Positions 16,301 through 24,496 of a stretch of 64,000 nucleotides of DNA are shown in pieces. The notes below the pieces were generated by a model, which saw nothing but the letters and a program-made list of their open reading frames with translations, ran no database searches and was not told the origin of the DNA. This DNA is from an uncultured Collinsella sp. (lineage in GTDB: Bacteria; Actinomycetota; Coriobacteriia; Coriobacteriales; Coriobacteriaceae). Position numbers and translations under genes: made by a program. The stretch lies in the NCBI GenBank assembly GCA_900541475.1, contig UQJV01000001.1, positions 34,513-98,512 on the forward strand. Direction: 5' to 3'. The first letter of the stretch is position 1; the number at the start of each line of letters is the position of its first letter.

Positions 16301-19300
16301 CAAGATTACGATGAGCCCCATCGAGTACACTGCTGCCGGCAAGCACACCTATACGCTGCGCGAGGTCAAGGGCAACGCTGGCGGTATCACCTACAGCGAT
16401 GCCAAGTTCACCATCGAGACCACCATCACGGACAACGGTGACGGTACGCTCAGTGCCACGCATGTTCTGAAGGACGTCAAGGTTGCCGAGTTCAAGAACT
16501 CCTACAACGTGACCCCCGAGAGCTCCAGCGTCACCGACCAGATCACCGCGACCAAGTTCCTGACCGGCCGCGACCTCAAGGACGGCGAGTTCTCCTTCGA
16601 GCTCGTCGAGGGCGAGGGCGAGGGCGCCAAGGTCGTCGCCACCGGCACCAACAATGCCGAAGGCAACATCACGATGAGCGCCGTGAAGTACGACAAGGCC
16701 GGCAAGCACACCTACACGCTGCGCGAGGTCAACGGCGGAACCACCAGCAAGGGCATCACCTACAGCACCGCCGAATACACCATCGAGACCACCATCACCG
16801 ACAAGGGCGACGGTACGCTCAGTGCCACGCATGTCCTGAAGGGCACCGAGCCCGCCGAGTTCAAGAACTCTTACAGTGTGACCCCGATCGACGCAGAGCT
16901 CGACTTTGGCCTGAGCAAGGCTGTCGATGGTCGCGCTTGGACGGACTCCGACGAGTTCAGCTTTACCATTACCGCCGCCGAGGGCACCCCGCTGCCCGAC
17001 CCCGCAACCGTGACCGTGAACAAGAAGGACGCGAAGGACGGCATCGCCGCCATCAACTTCGGCAAGATCCGCTACACGGCTGCCGGAACCTACAAATATG
17101 AGATCCGCGAGAACGCGGGCAACGCGGCGGGCATGACGTATGACGGACATGTCGCGACCGCCGAAGTGACCGTGACCGAGAACGGCGAGGGCGTCCTGAC
17201 CGCCAACGTCACCAAGAAGGAAAGCGGACGTTTTACCAACACGTACCGCACTGAGCTCGATTACGCCGCGGCCGGCGGCCTTAAGCTCAGCAAGACCCTC
17301 TCCGGACGTCCCATGACCGAGGGTCAGTTCACCTTTACCGTGACGCCCGCCGACGAGGCCTCTGCCATCGCGCTCGGCCTGCACGAGGGCGCCAACGTGT
17401 ACAAGTCCCCTGCAACGGCAGAGGCAACGGTTGGTCTGATCGACATCCTGGCTGGCCATGAGGTCAAGTTTACGCAGGCTGACGCGGGCAAGACCTTTAC
17501 ATACACCGTTGCCGAGAAGAACGACGGCCAGCCCGGTTACACCTATGACGACGCCGAGCGCACCGTGACGATCGCTATCGCCGACGATGGCGCCGGCACG
17601 CTCACTGCTACCACGACCGTTACTGGCAACCCCGACAAGGGAACGCCGGTAACCGAGTACAAGACTGGTGCCGCTGCGGTCGAGAGCGCTGTGGTCCCGT
17701 TCGTCAACAGCTATAGCGCCACGACCGATGCACCTGGTGGTGCCGTTGCTCAGGTCGTTGCCACCAAGACCCTGACCGGTCGTCCACTGGCCGACGGCGA
17801 GTTCTACTTTGGCATCGCCTACGCGGGCGAGACGGAAGCCATCAGCGGTACGCCGACGTTCAACTATAACGGCCAGGTGAGCTTTGGCGCTCTGCATTAC
17901 ACGACCGATATGCTTGCCGACCTGGTAAGCACCGGGCGCGCCATCCGCACCGACGCGGACGGCAAGCTTGCGTGGACTATCAACTACACAGCCTTTGAGT
18001 ACACGAACTCGCTGGCCGGCATGGGCATTACCGCCGCTAAGTCGAGCTTTAGCTTTAAGGTCATCGTTATCGATAACGGCGACGGCACCCTGACGGCGAC
18101 GACCGACTACGGTGATGCCAAGCCCGTGTTCGAGAACGTCTACGGCGCCGAGGCCGTCTATGCCACGCTCGCCGGCACCAAGAAGCTCCAGGCAGACAAG
18201 GGCCTGACCCCGGCCGACATCGCGGGCAAGTTCACCTTTACCGTGACTGCCGATGAGGCGGGCGCCCCGATGCCCGAGCATACGACTGCGACCAACGACA
18301 CGGCCGGCAACGTGGACTTTGGCAAGATTCGCTTTACGCTCGAGGACCTCAACCGCGCCCTGGGCGTGACGACCGATGTGACCGATAAGGTCGAGGCAGA
18401 CGAAGCTGACGAAGCCGAGGCCGACGCCGACGCTGATGCCAACGCCGACGAGTCCAGCGACGAGTCCGAGCCCGCAGCCCCCACCGCTCCGCGCTCGCAC
18501 ACCTTTACCTATACGGTGACCGAATCCGGTAGCGCCCCTGGCGTGACCAATGACGCCAACACCGCGCGCAAGGTTTCCTACACCGTGACCGATGACGGCG
18601 CCGGACATCTGAGCGTCGTGCGCAACGGCGACGACGGTGCCGCCTTCACGTTCACCAACACGTACGGCGTGGCACCCACCGATTCTTCCGTGACCGATCA
18701 GGTCAAGACGGTTAAGCGTCTGACCGGACGCGACCTTGCAGCTGGCGAGTTCACGTTTGAGCTGCTCGAGGACGGCGTGACTGTCGCTAGTGGCACCAAC
18801 GACGCCAACGGTAACGTTACGCTGAGCCCGATTCGCTACGAGGCGCCCGGTACGCACACGTACACGCTGCGCGAGGCTTGCCCCAACGCGCTCGGCCTGT
18901 ACAAGGGTGTCACCTATGACGGCACGACCTACACCGTCGTGACCACCGTCTCCGACAACGGCGACGGCACGCTGACCGCGTCGCACAAGCTCGAGGGAAC
19001 TACCGAGTCGGCTGGCTTTACCAACAAGTATCACGCCATGCCCACGCAGGTTTCCATCGGCGCCATCAAGGTACTCGAGGGACGCGAACTCAAGAAGGAC
19101 GAGTTTAGCTTTAAGCTCGTTGGCGAGGACGTCGAGTCCACCGTCACCAACGATGCCGACGGCAAGATCAACTTCGACAAGTTCGAGTACGACGAGCCCG
19201 GTACGTACGTCTACACCATCAGCGAGGTCAAGGGCGACGAGGCCGGTATGACCTACGACAAGTCCGTCTTTACCGCGACCGTTAACGTGGTCGACGACGG

Positions 19301-19565
19301 CGAGGGCAACCTCAAGGCGAACGTCGCCTTTACCAAGGGCGACAAGAGCGTCGAGGGTATCGTGTTCAACAACACGTACAAGAAGTCCGAGACGCCCGTG
19401 CCGACGCCCGATCCCGGCACGCCCAAGACCGTGACGAACATCGTCAAGACGGTCAAGGGTTTCCTGCCCACCACGGGCGACCAGCAGGCTGCCGCACTGC
19501 TCATGGCATTCGTCATAGCCATGGCCGGCGTCGGAGCCCTAGTCTGGGGTATCCGTAAGCGCTAG
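13323..19565 (+). CDS. giant LPXTG surface adhesin/pilin with VWA domain and ten isopeptide repeats
   Basis: This 2080-residue protein has an N-terminal signal (basic MSKYTR, hydrophobic core, cleavage near AAAFA). A VWA domain follows with an intact MIDAS start D119-A-S-G-S123, continuing to about residue 360. Beyond a linker lie ten Ig-like FctA/Spy0128-type repeats (about 698-2020), most with the Lys of TK.L.GR, the Glu of TYTLREV-like strands and the Asn of F-K-N-x-Y that form intramolecular isopeptides. The C terminus is a sorting signal: LPTTG at 2048, a hydrophobic helix and RKR tail. It should be cell-wall anchored by a class-A-like sortase and bind host or bacterial ligands. No sortase gene is adjacent, and no pilin partner. 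Repeat 8 contains an acidic Ala/Asp/Glu insert. Confidence 0.92.
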   Translation: MSKYTRGLLAVILAVVLVLPAAAFAMLPEANARSSTGMDGPTMTGKVVDPDTSNYWKFWAGGYNGKEVTTQNVGRIWTDKTVKAVESGDSDFLTTLSAISSTSDTTISGKPLDIVMVLDASGSMDDPMGTGDNTKRIDALKTAANTFIDAIAAQNQSFTDASKQHRVAIVKFAGKKKTDKVGNDTYRDGRYTYNYSQTMKNLTSCKGKDADSLKDTVGNINPAGSTQADYGLELAENITINSGRADAKKIVVFFTDGSPTSSSGFQASVADSAIASAKSLKANGADIYTIGIFNGANPSADPTAEGTSKVNKFMHAVSSNYPGATSSISFWGEWVIDYGTRAENSDYYKSATSASELEKIFEEISGSIIQTGYPTEVHSGYGEHKSGYITFTDELGDFMQVDNFTSVVYGGETFEKPSKKPEGNVDTYTFSGAAANLVITVQHAEEGKPQTGDIVTAKIPASLIPLRHFKITDGVLTVDNTEPIQVNYTSSVKKEALDNLFTPKNVKGLEDYIKSNTTTAENGSKTVNFYANKWNAGALGDTIANFEPADTNRYYYFQKQTPIYTDKNCTTPATGSLPVGSKYYYKDEFEALGADGKAESRTAVIEFAGEDAANFEGAVVRDASGNLSFSKGTARLAFIDELHTTKESVGGNLTGTAADVLNPKWNNTSAKSNATEVDVHLGNNGKISYKYDMTPTTVDTKASFGLTKVLEGREWTDEDTFEFGLTSEDNAPMPASAIATATEGNTAIDFGEITYAEPGTYVYKVSEKNAGTTVDGIAYSKNVAEITVTVTPNKKGELSADVNVAWSEAGVTEFRNTYTTNPVESSVTDKIDVTKSLTGRDLTAGEFSFELREVKGEDSELIETVANAADGKVTFSPIRYTEIGQHTYTLHEVKGNAGGITYDDTVHTIVTTISDNGKGQLVATHEIKGAEGAKSIEFKNAYNLTPKSSSVTDQVKATKVLTGRELTAGEFSFELVEGEDAKVVATGTNNAEGKITMSPIEYTAAGKHTYTLREVKGNAGGITYSDAKFTIETTITDNGDGTLSATHVLKDVKVAEFKNSYNVTPESSSVTDQITATKFLTGRDLKDGEFSFELVEGEGEGAKVVATGTNNAEGNITMSAVKYDKAGKHTYTLREVNGGTTSKGITYSTAEYTIETTITDKGDGTLSATHVLKGTEPAEFKNSYSVTPIDAELDFGLSKAVDGRAWTDSDEFSFTITAAEGTPLPDPATVTVNKKDAKDGIAAINFGKIRYTAAGTYKYEIRENAGNAAGMTYDGHVATAEVTVTENGEGVLTANVTKKESGRFTNTYRTELDYAAAGGLKLSKTLSGRPMTEGQFTFTVTPADEASAIALGLHEGANVYKSPATAEATVGLIDILAGHEVKFTQADAGKTFTYTVAEKNDGQPGYTYDDAERTVTIAIADDGAGTLTATTTVTGNPDKGTPVTEYKTGAAAVESAVVPFVNSYSATTDAPGGAVAQVVATKTLTGRPLADGEFYFGIAYAGETEAISGTPTFNYNGQVSFGALHYTTDMLADLVSTGRAIRTDADGKLAWTINYTAFEYTNSLAGMGITAAKSSFSFKVIVIDNGDGTLTATTDYGDAKPVFENVYGAEAVYATLAGTKKLQADKGLTPADIAGKFTFTVTADEAGAPMPEHTTATNDTAGNVDFGKIRFTLEDLNRALGVTTDVTDKVEADEADEAEADADADANADESSDESEPAAPTAPRSHTFTYTVTESGSAPGVTNDANTARKVSYTVTDDGAGHLSVVRNGDDGAAFTFTNTYGVAPTDSSVTDQVKTVKRLTGRDLAAGEFTFELLEDGVTVASGTNDANGNVTLSPIRYEAPGTHTYTLREACPNALGLYKGVTYDGTTYTVVTTVSDNGDGTLTASHKLEGTTESAGFTNKYHAMPTQVSIGAIKVLEGRELKKDEFSFKLVGEDVESTVTNDADGKINFDKFEYDEPGTYVYTISEVKGDEAGMTYDKSVFTATVNVVDDGEGNLKANVAFTKGDKSVEGIVFNNTYKKSETPVPTPDPGTPKTVTNIVKTVKGFLPTTGDQQAAALLMAFVIAMAGVGALVWGIRKR
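15412..19386 (+). repeat. ten tandem FctA-type isopeptide domains (coding)
   Basis: By eye the units begin near 15412, 15779, 16156, 16508, 16879, 17247, 17722, 18146, 18671 and 19036, each roughly 350-520 bp. Units 3 and 4 share near-identical DNA around CTCGTCGAGGGCGAG and AACAATGCCGAAGGCAA (16229-16310 versus 16581-16672), which shows recent duplication or gene conversion. Units 1, 5 and 10 form a more divergent subtype. Confidence 0.85.
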
Positions 19566-19580
19566 GCGCGCTGACAGCGC

Positions 19581-19667
19581 CCGGGGCCAAAAGGCCCCGG
19601 GCCGCTGGCGAAAAGCCAAAAATGTAGCCGCCACGGAGGTATCTCCCTCCTCCGTGGCGGCGCTTTT
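19581..19667 (+). terminator. double terminator after adhesin
   Basis: The first hairpin is CCGGGGCC-AAAA-GGCCCCGG (19581-19600). The second is GCCGCCACGGAGG paired with CCTCCGTGGCGGC (19627-19661), followed by GCTTTTG. Confidence 0.8.
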
Positions 19668-19699
19668 GTGCGTAGGCGAGAAGGGCTTGCCATGGAACC

Positions 19700-19837
19700 G
19701 GCCCATCTACTACGTTTAGTCCCTTACCCCCAACCATGCCAAAAAACGCGAAAACAAAACCGCAGGTAGAACGCCTGCGGTTTTGTTCAAAACGGGGGTA
19801 TGGTTGGGGATGTCGGGTCAAACGTAGTAGATGGGCC
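19700..19837. repeat. 154-bp-type palindromic element, copy B
   Basis: The outer arms GGCCCATCTACTACGTTT and AAACGTAGTAGATGGGCC are perfect inverted repeats. The core hairpin AAAACCGCAGG/CCTGCGGTTTT is identical to that of copy A. Confidence 0.85.
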
Positions 19838-19862
19838 GATTCCGTGGCGGGCGCCGTCAGCC

Positions 19863-19895
19863 GACCTCCGCGGGCGGAAGAAAACGGATCATTTT
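19863..19895. repeat. GGGGACGG hairpin, copy 2 (degenerate)
   Basis: GGGCGGAAGAAAACGGATC followed by ATTTT. It is a variant of the hairpins at 13112 and 20098. Confidence 0.55.
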
Positions 19896-19939
19896 GGTTC
19901 CGCGAGGCCTGGGATGGTATCCGTGCGGGACTATCCGAA

Positions 19940-20093
19940 CAAAACTATGTCGGTTTACTACGATGAATTCGACATTCCCGACCATGATTGCATTTTTCTA
20001 AATATCGCAAGCGTTCTACCTGCGGTTTTGCAAGCGCGCAATTTACCGTGGTCGAAGGTGGGCGATTCATCGTAGTAAACCGGCATAGTTTTG
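19940..20093. repeat. 154-bp palindromic element, copy C
   Basis: The arms CAAAACTATGTCGGTTTAC continuing TACGATGAAT, and the complementary end ATTCATCGTAGTAAACCGGC to CATAGTTTTG, pair over about 30 bp with one G:T-type mismatch. The core hairpin is decayed (only CTACCTGCGGTTTTG remains). Confidence 0.85.
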
Positions 20094-20097
20094 AGTT

Positions 20098-20132
20098 GAT
20101 CCGTTGGGGACGGAGGAAAACGGATCATTTTT
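20098..20132. repeat. GGGGACGG hairpin, copy 3
   Basis: GATCCGTT and AACGGATC form a perfect 8-bp stem around GGGGACGGAGGA (followed by an A), then ATTTTTGG. Confidence 0.7.
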
Positions 20133-20177
20133 GGCTCTGTACGGCTTGCGGGGCGTCGGTATGTGACCCCACTGTTC

Positions 20178-20331
20178 CAAAACTATGTCGGTTTACGGGG
20201 CCGAATCGCGAACCCCCAACCATGCCGATAGTTGCAAGAATAAAACCGCAGGTAGATGAGCCGTCAATTTTCGAAAAAAGCAAGTATGGACGGGGTTCCT
20301 GGGTTTAGCCCCGTAAACCGGCATAGTTTTG
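20178..20331. repeat. 154-bp palindromic element, copy D
   Basis: Ends CAAAACTATGTCGGTTTAC and GTAAACCGGCATAGTTTTG, with GGGGC/GCCCC next inside. Only the left half of the core (AAAACCGCAGGTAGA) is kept. It has exactly the length of copy C. The copy ends 61 bp after the stop of the convergent response regulator. Confidence 0.85.
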
Positions 20332-20391
20332 AAATGGCATTAAAGCGGTAGCAGACATTTTGCTATGCCGGGGTGGTCGGCCGTTGGGCAA

Positions 20392-21021
20392 CTACCCTCG
20401 CAGGTAGGCGATGGCGATCTGCGTGCGGTTGCGCAGGTCCATCTTTGCCAGGATTGAGCTGATGTGGTTGCGCACGGTGCCTTCGCCCATATAGGCGGTG
20501 GCGGCGATCTCCTTGTTGTCGAGGCCGCGGGCGATGAGCTCGGCGACTTCGAACTCGCGGTCGGTTAGGCTGGCGAAGGCCGCGGGTCGGCGGAGTGTGC
20601 CCGCCTCAACGCCCGTTCCGTCAAAATTGATGTCCTCGATCGCCTTGCCCTCGAGTACGCGTTTGCCGTCCATGACTTGCGTCAATGCCGGAGGAATGGC
20701 GGCGACATCGGTCTTGATCAGGTAGCCGCGGGCACCCAGTTTGAGCGCCGACACGATGTACTCGTCATCCGAGAATGTCGTCAGAAACACCACGCGCGCC
20801 GAAGGGTCGCGCTCAAGGATCTCGCGCGCCGCCGAAAGTCCGTCACGCCCCGGCATCTGAATGTCGAGCAGTGCGATATCGGGCGCGTGTTCGGCATAGA
20901 GCGAAACCGCATCGTTGCGGTTGGCACCGGTGCCCACCACTTCGATCTGCGGCTGGGCGCCCAGGATAATCTTGAGCGAATCGACCACCAAGCGGTCGTC
21001 GTCGACAACGATGAGCCTCAT
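20392..21021 (-). CDS. NarL/FixJ-family response regulator
   Basis: The 209-residue protein has an N-terminal receiver with acidic pocket VVDDD, phospho-acceptor Asp in LLDIQMPG (about residue 55), the Thr of FLTTFS and Lys of YLIKTD. A C-terminal LuxR-type HTH follows (LTDREFEVAELIARGLDNKE and GTVRNHISSILAKM). Its start overlaps the end of the upstream kinase gene by 4 bp, so the pair is co-translated. It most likely controls the divergent ABC-2 exporter next door, the usual arrangement for LiaSR/DesKR-like drug-export switches; this target is an inference. Confidence 0.93.
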   Translation of the reverse strand: MRLIVVDDDRLVVDSLKIILGAQPQIEVVGTGANRNDAVSLYAEHAPDIALLDIQMPGRDGLSAAREILERDPSARVVFLTTFSDDEYIVSALKLGARGYLIKTDVAAIPPALTQVMDGKRVLEGKAIEDINFDGTGVEAGTLRRPAAFASLTDREFEVAELIARGLDNKEIAATAYMGEGTVRNHISSILAKMDLRNRTQIAIAYLRG

Positions 21022-22163
21022 CGGCCCTCATCTCCTTGTTGTTTGGGAACGGTGGCAAACACGCGCCAGCCGCCGGCGCTGGCACGCGGGCCGGCGGTGA
21101 AGGTGCCGCCAAGCGCCTCGATGCGCTCGCGCATGGAGGCGAGCCCCATGCCCTCCGCGGCGCCGCGGCTGCTTGCTTGGACCTCGCCCGCGCCATCGTC
21201 GGTAACGATGAGCTGGTAAAACGACGGATGCTCCATGCATCGTACAGTGACGGTCTGGGCGCAAGCGTGGCGCATGGTGTTGGAGAGCGCCTCGCGCAGG
21301 ACCGCCGCAAAGCAGTTGGCGACGTTTGCGGGTGCATGCTCGGCCATAACTTCAAGCTCAATCTGCGGGCCGCCGTCCGAGCGCGCGCCTTCAACAATGC
21401 GTTCGAGCTGCACGGAAAGGTCGACAGCGTTGTCGTTGAGCGCGTGGACGCTGGTGCGCACAAGCTGGAGCGCCTCGTCAACCGTGCGTTTAACGTCGGC
21501 GAAATCGGCGGCGACGCCGGGCTCGTCGGCGTGGACCACGCGCAGGGCTTCGGCTTGCAGCGAGGCGCGCGCGAGCTGGTGGCCCACATTGTCGTGGATC
21601 TCGCGCGCGATGCGGGCGCGTTCGGCGAGCGTCGCGAGCTCGACTTCGTAGTCCTGACGATCGGCGAGGTCGCGGTTGCGCGCTTCGAGCGTGAGGGCTC
21701 GTTCTTGCAGCTCGTCGCGGGTACGGCGCATGCGCTGCTGCTCGCGCTCCAACTGGGCGGTGCGTAGCGATAGCAAGGTGGCGGCAACCGAAAGGATGGC
21801 GGTCAGCAGGAGCGTTCGGGCGGTGAGCGCGTCGGCGCGTAGGTCCGCAATGAGCGCAAAAGCAAAGACGGAGCCAATGCCCAGCGCGACCCAGGCGTGC
21901 TCACGGCGCATGTGCCGCGCGATGTCATAGAGGGCGAGAGGCGCAAACGGCACAAACGGTGGCACGAAGACAGCCGCGATGATGTAAGCGTAACTTGCGG
22001 CCTCGCTTGCACGGCGCGTGCGTTCCCCCTGTGCGACTTCGGCCAGCGAAGCGGCAATAACGCCAAGGCAAAACGCCGCGACCAGGCGAGCGTCCACAGC
22101 AAGACCCATGGCGGCCGCAATGCAGCACGCCAGCACAATCGATTTGTCGAAAAGCCTGTTCAT
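21018..22163 (-). CDS. membrane histidine kinase (HisKA_3 / DesK-NarX type)
   Basis: The N-terminal 130 residues hold five or six membrane helices. A coiled segment follows (LEREQQRMRRTRDELQERA), then the HisKA_3 box ERARIAREIHDNVGHQLA with the phospho-His, and an HATPase domain (N box VLREALSNTMRHA, D-box-like VTDDGAGE, G box GMGLASMRERI). I place the start at ATG 22163 (MNRLFDKS). The frame stays open a further 54 codons upstream, but that extension is Arg/Cys-rich with no membrane character. It has no extracytoplasmic sensor domain, so it probably senses the membrane or signals from the ABC transporter. Confidence 0.9.
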   Translation of the reverse strand: MNRLFDKSIVLACCIAAAMGLAVDARLVAAFCLGVIAASLAEVAQGERTRRASEAASYAYIIAAVFVPPFVPFAPLALYDIARHMRREHAWVALGIGSVFAFALIADLRADALTARTLLLTAILSVAATLLSLRTAQLEREQQRMRRTRDELQERALTLEARNRDLADRQDYEVELATLAERARIAREIHDNVGHQLARASLQAEALRVVHADEPGVAADFADVKRTVDEALQLVRTSVHALNDNAVDLSVQLERIVEGARSDGGPQIELEVMAEHAPANVANCFAAVLREALSNTMRHACAQTVTVRCMEHPSFYQLIVTDDGAGEVQASSRGAAEGMGLASMRERIEALGGTFTAGPRASAGGWRVFATVPKQQGDEGR

Positions 22164-22360
22164 ACGGGTATTGTACGCGATGCTGCGCGCGGGGGAGGGG
22201 CCGCCTGCGCAACCGTGACATTCCTCCCGCGCGGCAAATCGGGGGCATCGGCAGGCCGTGCGACCAAGCTCCGCACTCGTGACAAAGCTCACTGGTGCGC
22301 GCCGCCTGCTCCTGCGATGATGCAATCGTACCAGGCCGCAATCAACAGAAGGGCCGCCTC

Positions 22361-23299
22361 ATGGCAGATATCGTCCACGTCGCAAACCTCGTCAAGCGCT
22401 ACGACGATCTTATCGCGCTCGACCACTTTAACCTGAGCATCGCCCCCGGCGAGATCTTTGGCCTGCTCGGCCCCAACGGCTCGGGCAAGACCACGTCCAT
22501 CAACTGCATTCTGCAGCTGCTTGCCTACGACAAAGGCACCATCGAGCTGTTCGGCGAGCCCATGACGCCCGCCCGCTACGACCTCAAGCGTCGCATCGGC
22601 GTGGTGCCGCAGCAGGTGGCGGTGTTCGACGAGCTTACGGTGCGCGAGAACATCGACTATTTCTGCAGCCTTTACGTCAACGACCGCAAGCGCCGCCGCG
22701 CGCTGGTGGACGAGGCGATCGACTTTGTCGGGCTGGGCGACTTTACCAAGTTTCGCCCCGGCAAGCTCTCGGGCGGCCTGGCGCGTCGCCTCAACATCGC
22801 CTGCGGTATCGCGCACGAGCCCGAGCTCATCTTTTTTGACGAGCCCACGGTGGCGGTCGACCCGCAGAGCCGCAACGCCATCCTGGAGGGCATCTGCCGC
22901 CTGCGCGACGAGGGCGCCACGGTGGTGTATACCAGCCATTACATGGAGGAAGTCGAGCAGATTTGCAGCCGCATCATGATCATGGACGGCGGCCGCGTGC
23001 TGGCGCAGGGCACCAACGACGAACTCAAGCGCATGATTCAGATGGGCGAGCGCGTGACCGTCGAGGTCGGCGCCGTCGAGACCGCCACGGTTGAGCGCCT
23101 GCGCGCCCTCGAGCACGTGCTCAGTGTCGGGCTGTCCGGCGGCGAGCTCGTCTGCACCTGCGAAGCGAGCCCGCACAACCTGGTCGACATCCTCGACACG
23201 CTGCGCGCCGCCGACGTGGCACTCGGCCGCGTGTGGAGCGAGCCGCCGACCCTCAACGACGTGTTCCTCGAGATTACCGGCCGCGAGCTGCGCGACTAG
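22361..23299 (+). CDS. ABC-2 exporter ATP-binding protein
   Basis: This 312-residue DrrA/CcmA-type ATPase has Walker A GPNGSGKT, signature LSGGLARR, Walker B LIFFDEPT and the H-loop TSHYMEE. A C-terminal domain follows that couples to the permeases. I chose ATG 22361 (MADIVHV) with AGAAGGG upstream; 22 extra in-frame codons before it are unlikely. It is divergent from the two-component genes over about 200 bp and is followed 9 bp later by the first permease. Confidence 0.92.
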   Translation: MADIVHVANLVKRYDDLIALDHFNLSIAPGEIFGLLGPNGSGKTTSINCILQLLAYDKGTIELFGEPMTPARYDLKRRIGVVPQQVAVFDELTVRENIDYFCSLYVNDRKRRRALVDEAIDFVGLGDFTKFRPGKLSGGLARRLNIACGIAHEPELIFFDEPTVAVDPQSRNAILEGICRLRDEGATVVYTSHYMEEVEQICSRIMIMDGGRVLAQGTNDELKRMIQMGERVTVEVGAVETATVERLRALEHVLSVGLSGGELVCTCEASPHNLVDILDTLRAADVALGRVWSEPPTLNDVFLEITGRELRD

Positions 23300-23308
23300 G
23301 GGGCAGTC

Positions 23309-24496
23309 ATGTTCAACACCATCATCACCGCGGTCAAGACGCTGCTGCGCCGTCCGAGCACGTGGGTCTGGGGCGCGGTCTTTCCCGTCGCGCTTTCCAC
23401 GATGTTCATGTTTATGTTTGCGAACCTCAGCTCCGACGGCACGGTCGACCCGGTGCCGGTGGCCGTCGTTGCGGATGAGGCCTGGGGCGCCTCGACCTTT
23501 AAGGACGTGGCGACGTCGCTTGCCCAGGAAGGCGACGACCGGCTGCTCGAGATCCGCGAGTGCGATGACGCAGCCGATGCGAACCGTGCGCTTAAGGCCG
23601 GTGAGGTCGCGGGCGTCTATACGGTCGACGACGCGGGCACGCCCAAACTCACGCTGCTATCGAGCTACGACAGCTCTCGCGCCACATCGGTGCTCACCGA
23701 TCGCAGCATCCTGGAGACGGTGGCAAGCTCGTATACGCAAAATGCCGAGCTCATGTCCCAGATTGCCCAGGACAACTCGGCGGCGCTCGCCGACCCGGAG
23801 GCGGTTGCGCGCGCCCTGTCGCTCGAGGGCGGCACCCGCCGCGTTAGCCTGACGCGCACCACGCCCGATGGTACGGTCATCTACTATTACGCGCTTTTTG
23901 GCCTGGTCGCGATGATGTCTGCCGAGTTTGCCGCCTTGAGCGTCGTCGATTTGCAACCCAATCTGTCGGGCCTCGGCGCGCGTCGCTGCGTGGGTGGCCT
24001 TTCCAAGACAGCGTCGCTGGCCGGCATCTTTGTCGGCTCGTGGCTGGTCTCCTTTGCCTCGATGACGATCGTGATCGGCTACGTGCGCCTGGTCGTGGGC
24101 GTCGACTTTGGCGGGCGCGAGGGGCTGTGTTTGGTGGGAGGCGCCGCTTCCGCGCTTGCCGCCACGGGCCTGGGGCTCTTTGTGGGCACGCTTCCCGTTA
24201 AGGGCGGCAAGGCGTCCAAGTCGGGCATCCTTACGGGCTTTGCTACCACGTGCGCCCTGTTCGCCGGCCTCTACGGCGAGCCGGCGATGGCGCTTGCCGA
24301 CGACGTCGCCCGCGCCTGCCCGGCCGAGTGCTGGCTCAACCCCGTCAAGCTCATCTGCGACATGTTCAACCGCCTGTATTTCTTTGAGGACCTGGGCCCC
24401 TTTGTCGTTCGCGCCGGCGCACTGGTCCTTATGGCGCTGCTGTTCGTTGCCGCCGCCACGCTGATCTTTGGGAGGAGCCGCTATGAGCACCTTTAA
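23309..24496 (+). CDS. ABC-2 type permease, subunit 1
   Basis: The 395-residue protein has one N-terminal helix (about 20-42), an extracytoplasmic domain to about residue 190, then five membrane helices, which is the ABC2_membrane_3 layout. It would form a heterodimeric channel with the next gene and export a lipid, peptide or drug. The last 14 bp overlap the following permease gene. Confidence 0.88.
   Translation: MFNTIITAVKTLLRRPSTWVWGAVFPVALSTMFMFMFANLSSDGTVDPVPVAVVADEAWGASTFKDVATSLAQEGDDRLLEIRECDDAADANRALKAGEVAGVYTVDDAGTPKLTLLSSYDSSRATSVLTDRSILETVASSYTQNAELMSQIAQDNSAALADPEAVARALSLEGGTRRVSLTRTTPDGTVIYYYALFGLVAMMSAEFAALSVVDLQPNLSGLGARRCVGGLSKTASLAGIFVGSWLVSFASMTIVIGYVRLVVGVDFGGREGLCLVGGAASALAATGLGLFVGTLPVKGGKASKSGILTGFATTCALFAGLYGEPAMALADDVARACPAECWLNPVKLICDMFNRLYFFEDLGPFVVRAGALVLMALLFVAAATLIFGRSRYEHL

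Noticed and set aside
15438..19034. 1198-codon open frame antisense to the adhesin repeats
   Set aside because: It mirrors the repetitive, GC-biased codons of the real gene. It has no RBS or recognisable domain, and the sense strand has a clear signal peptide and LPXTG end.
19736..20308. Short frames in the palindrome region downstream of the adhesin
   Set aside because: They translate the repeat elements in several frames and have no conserved features or RBS.
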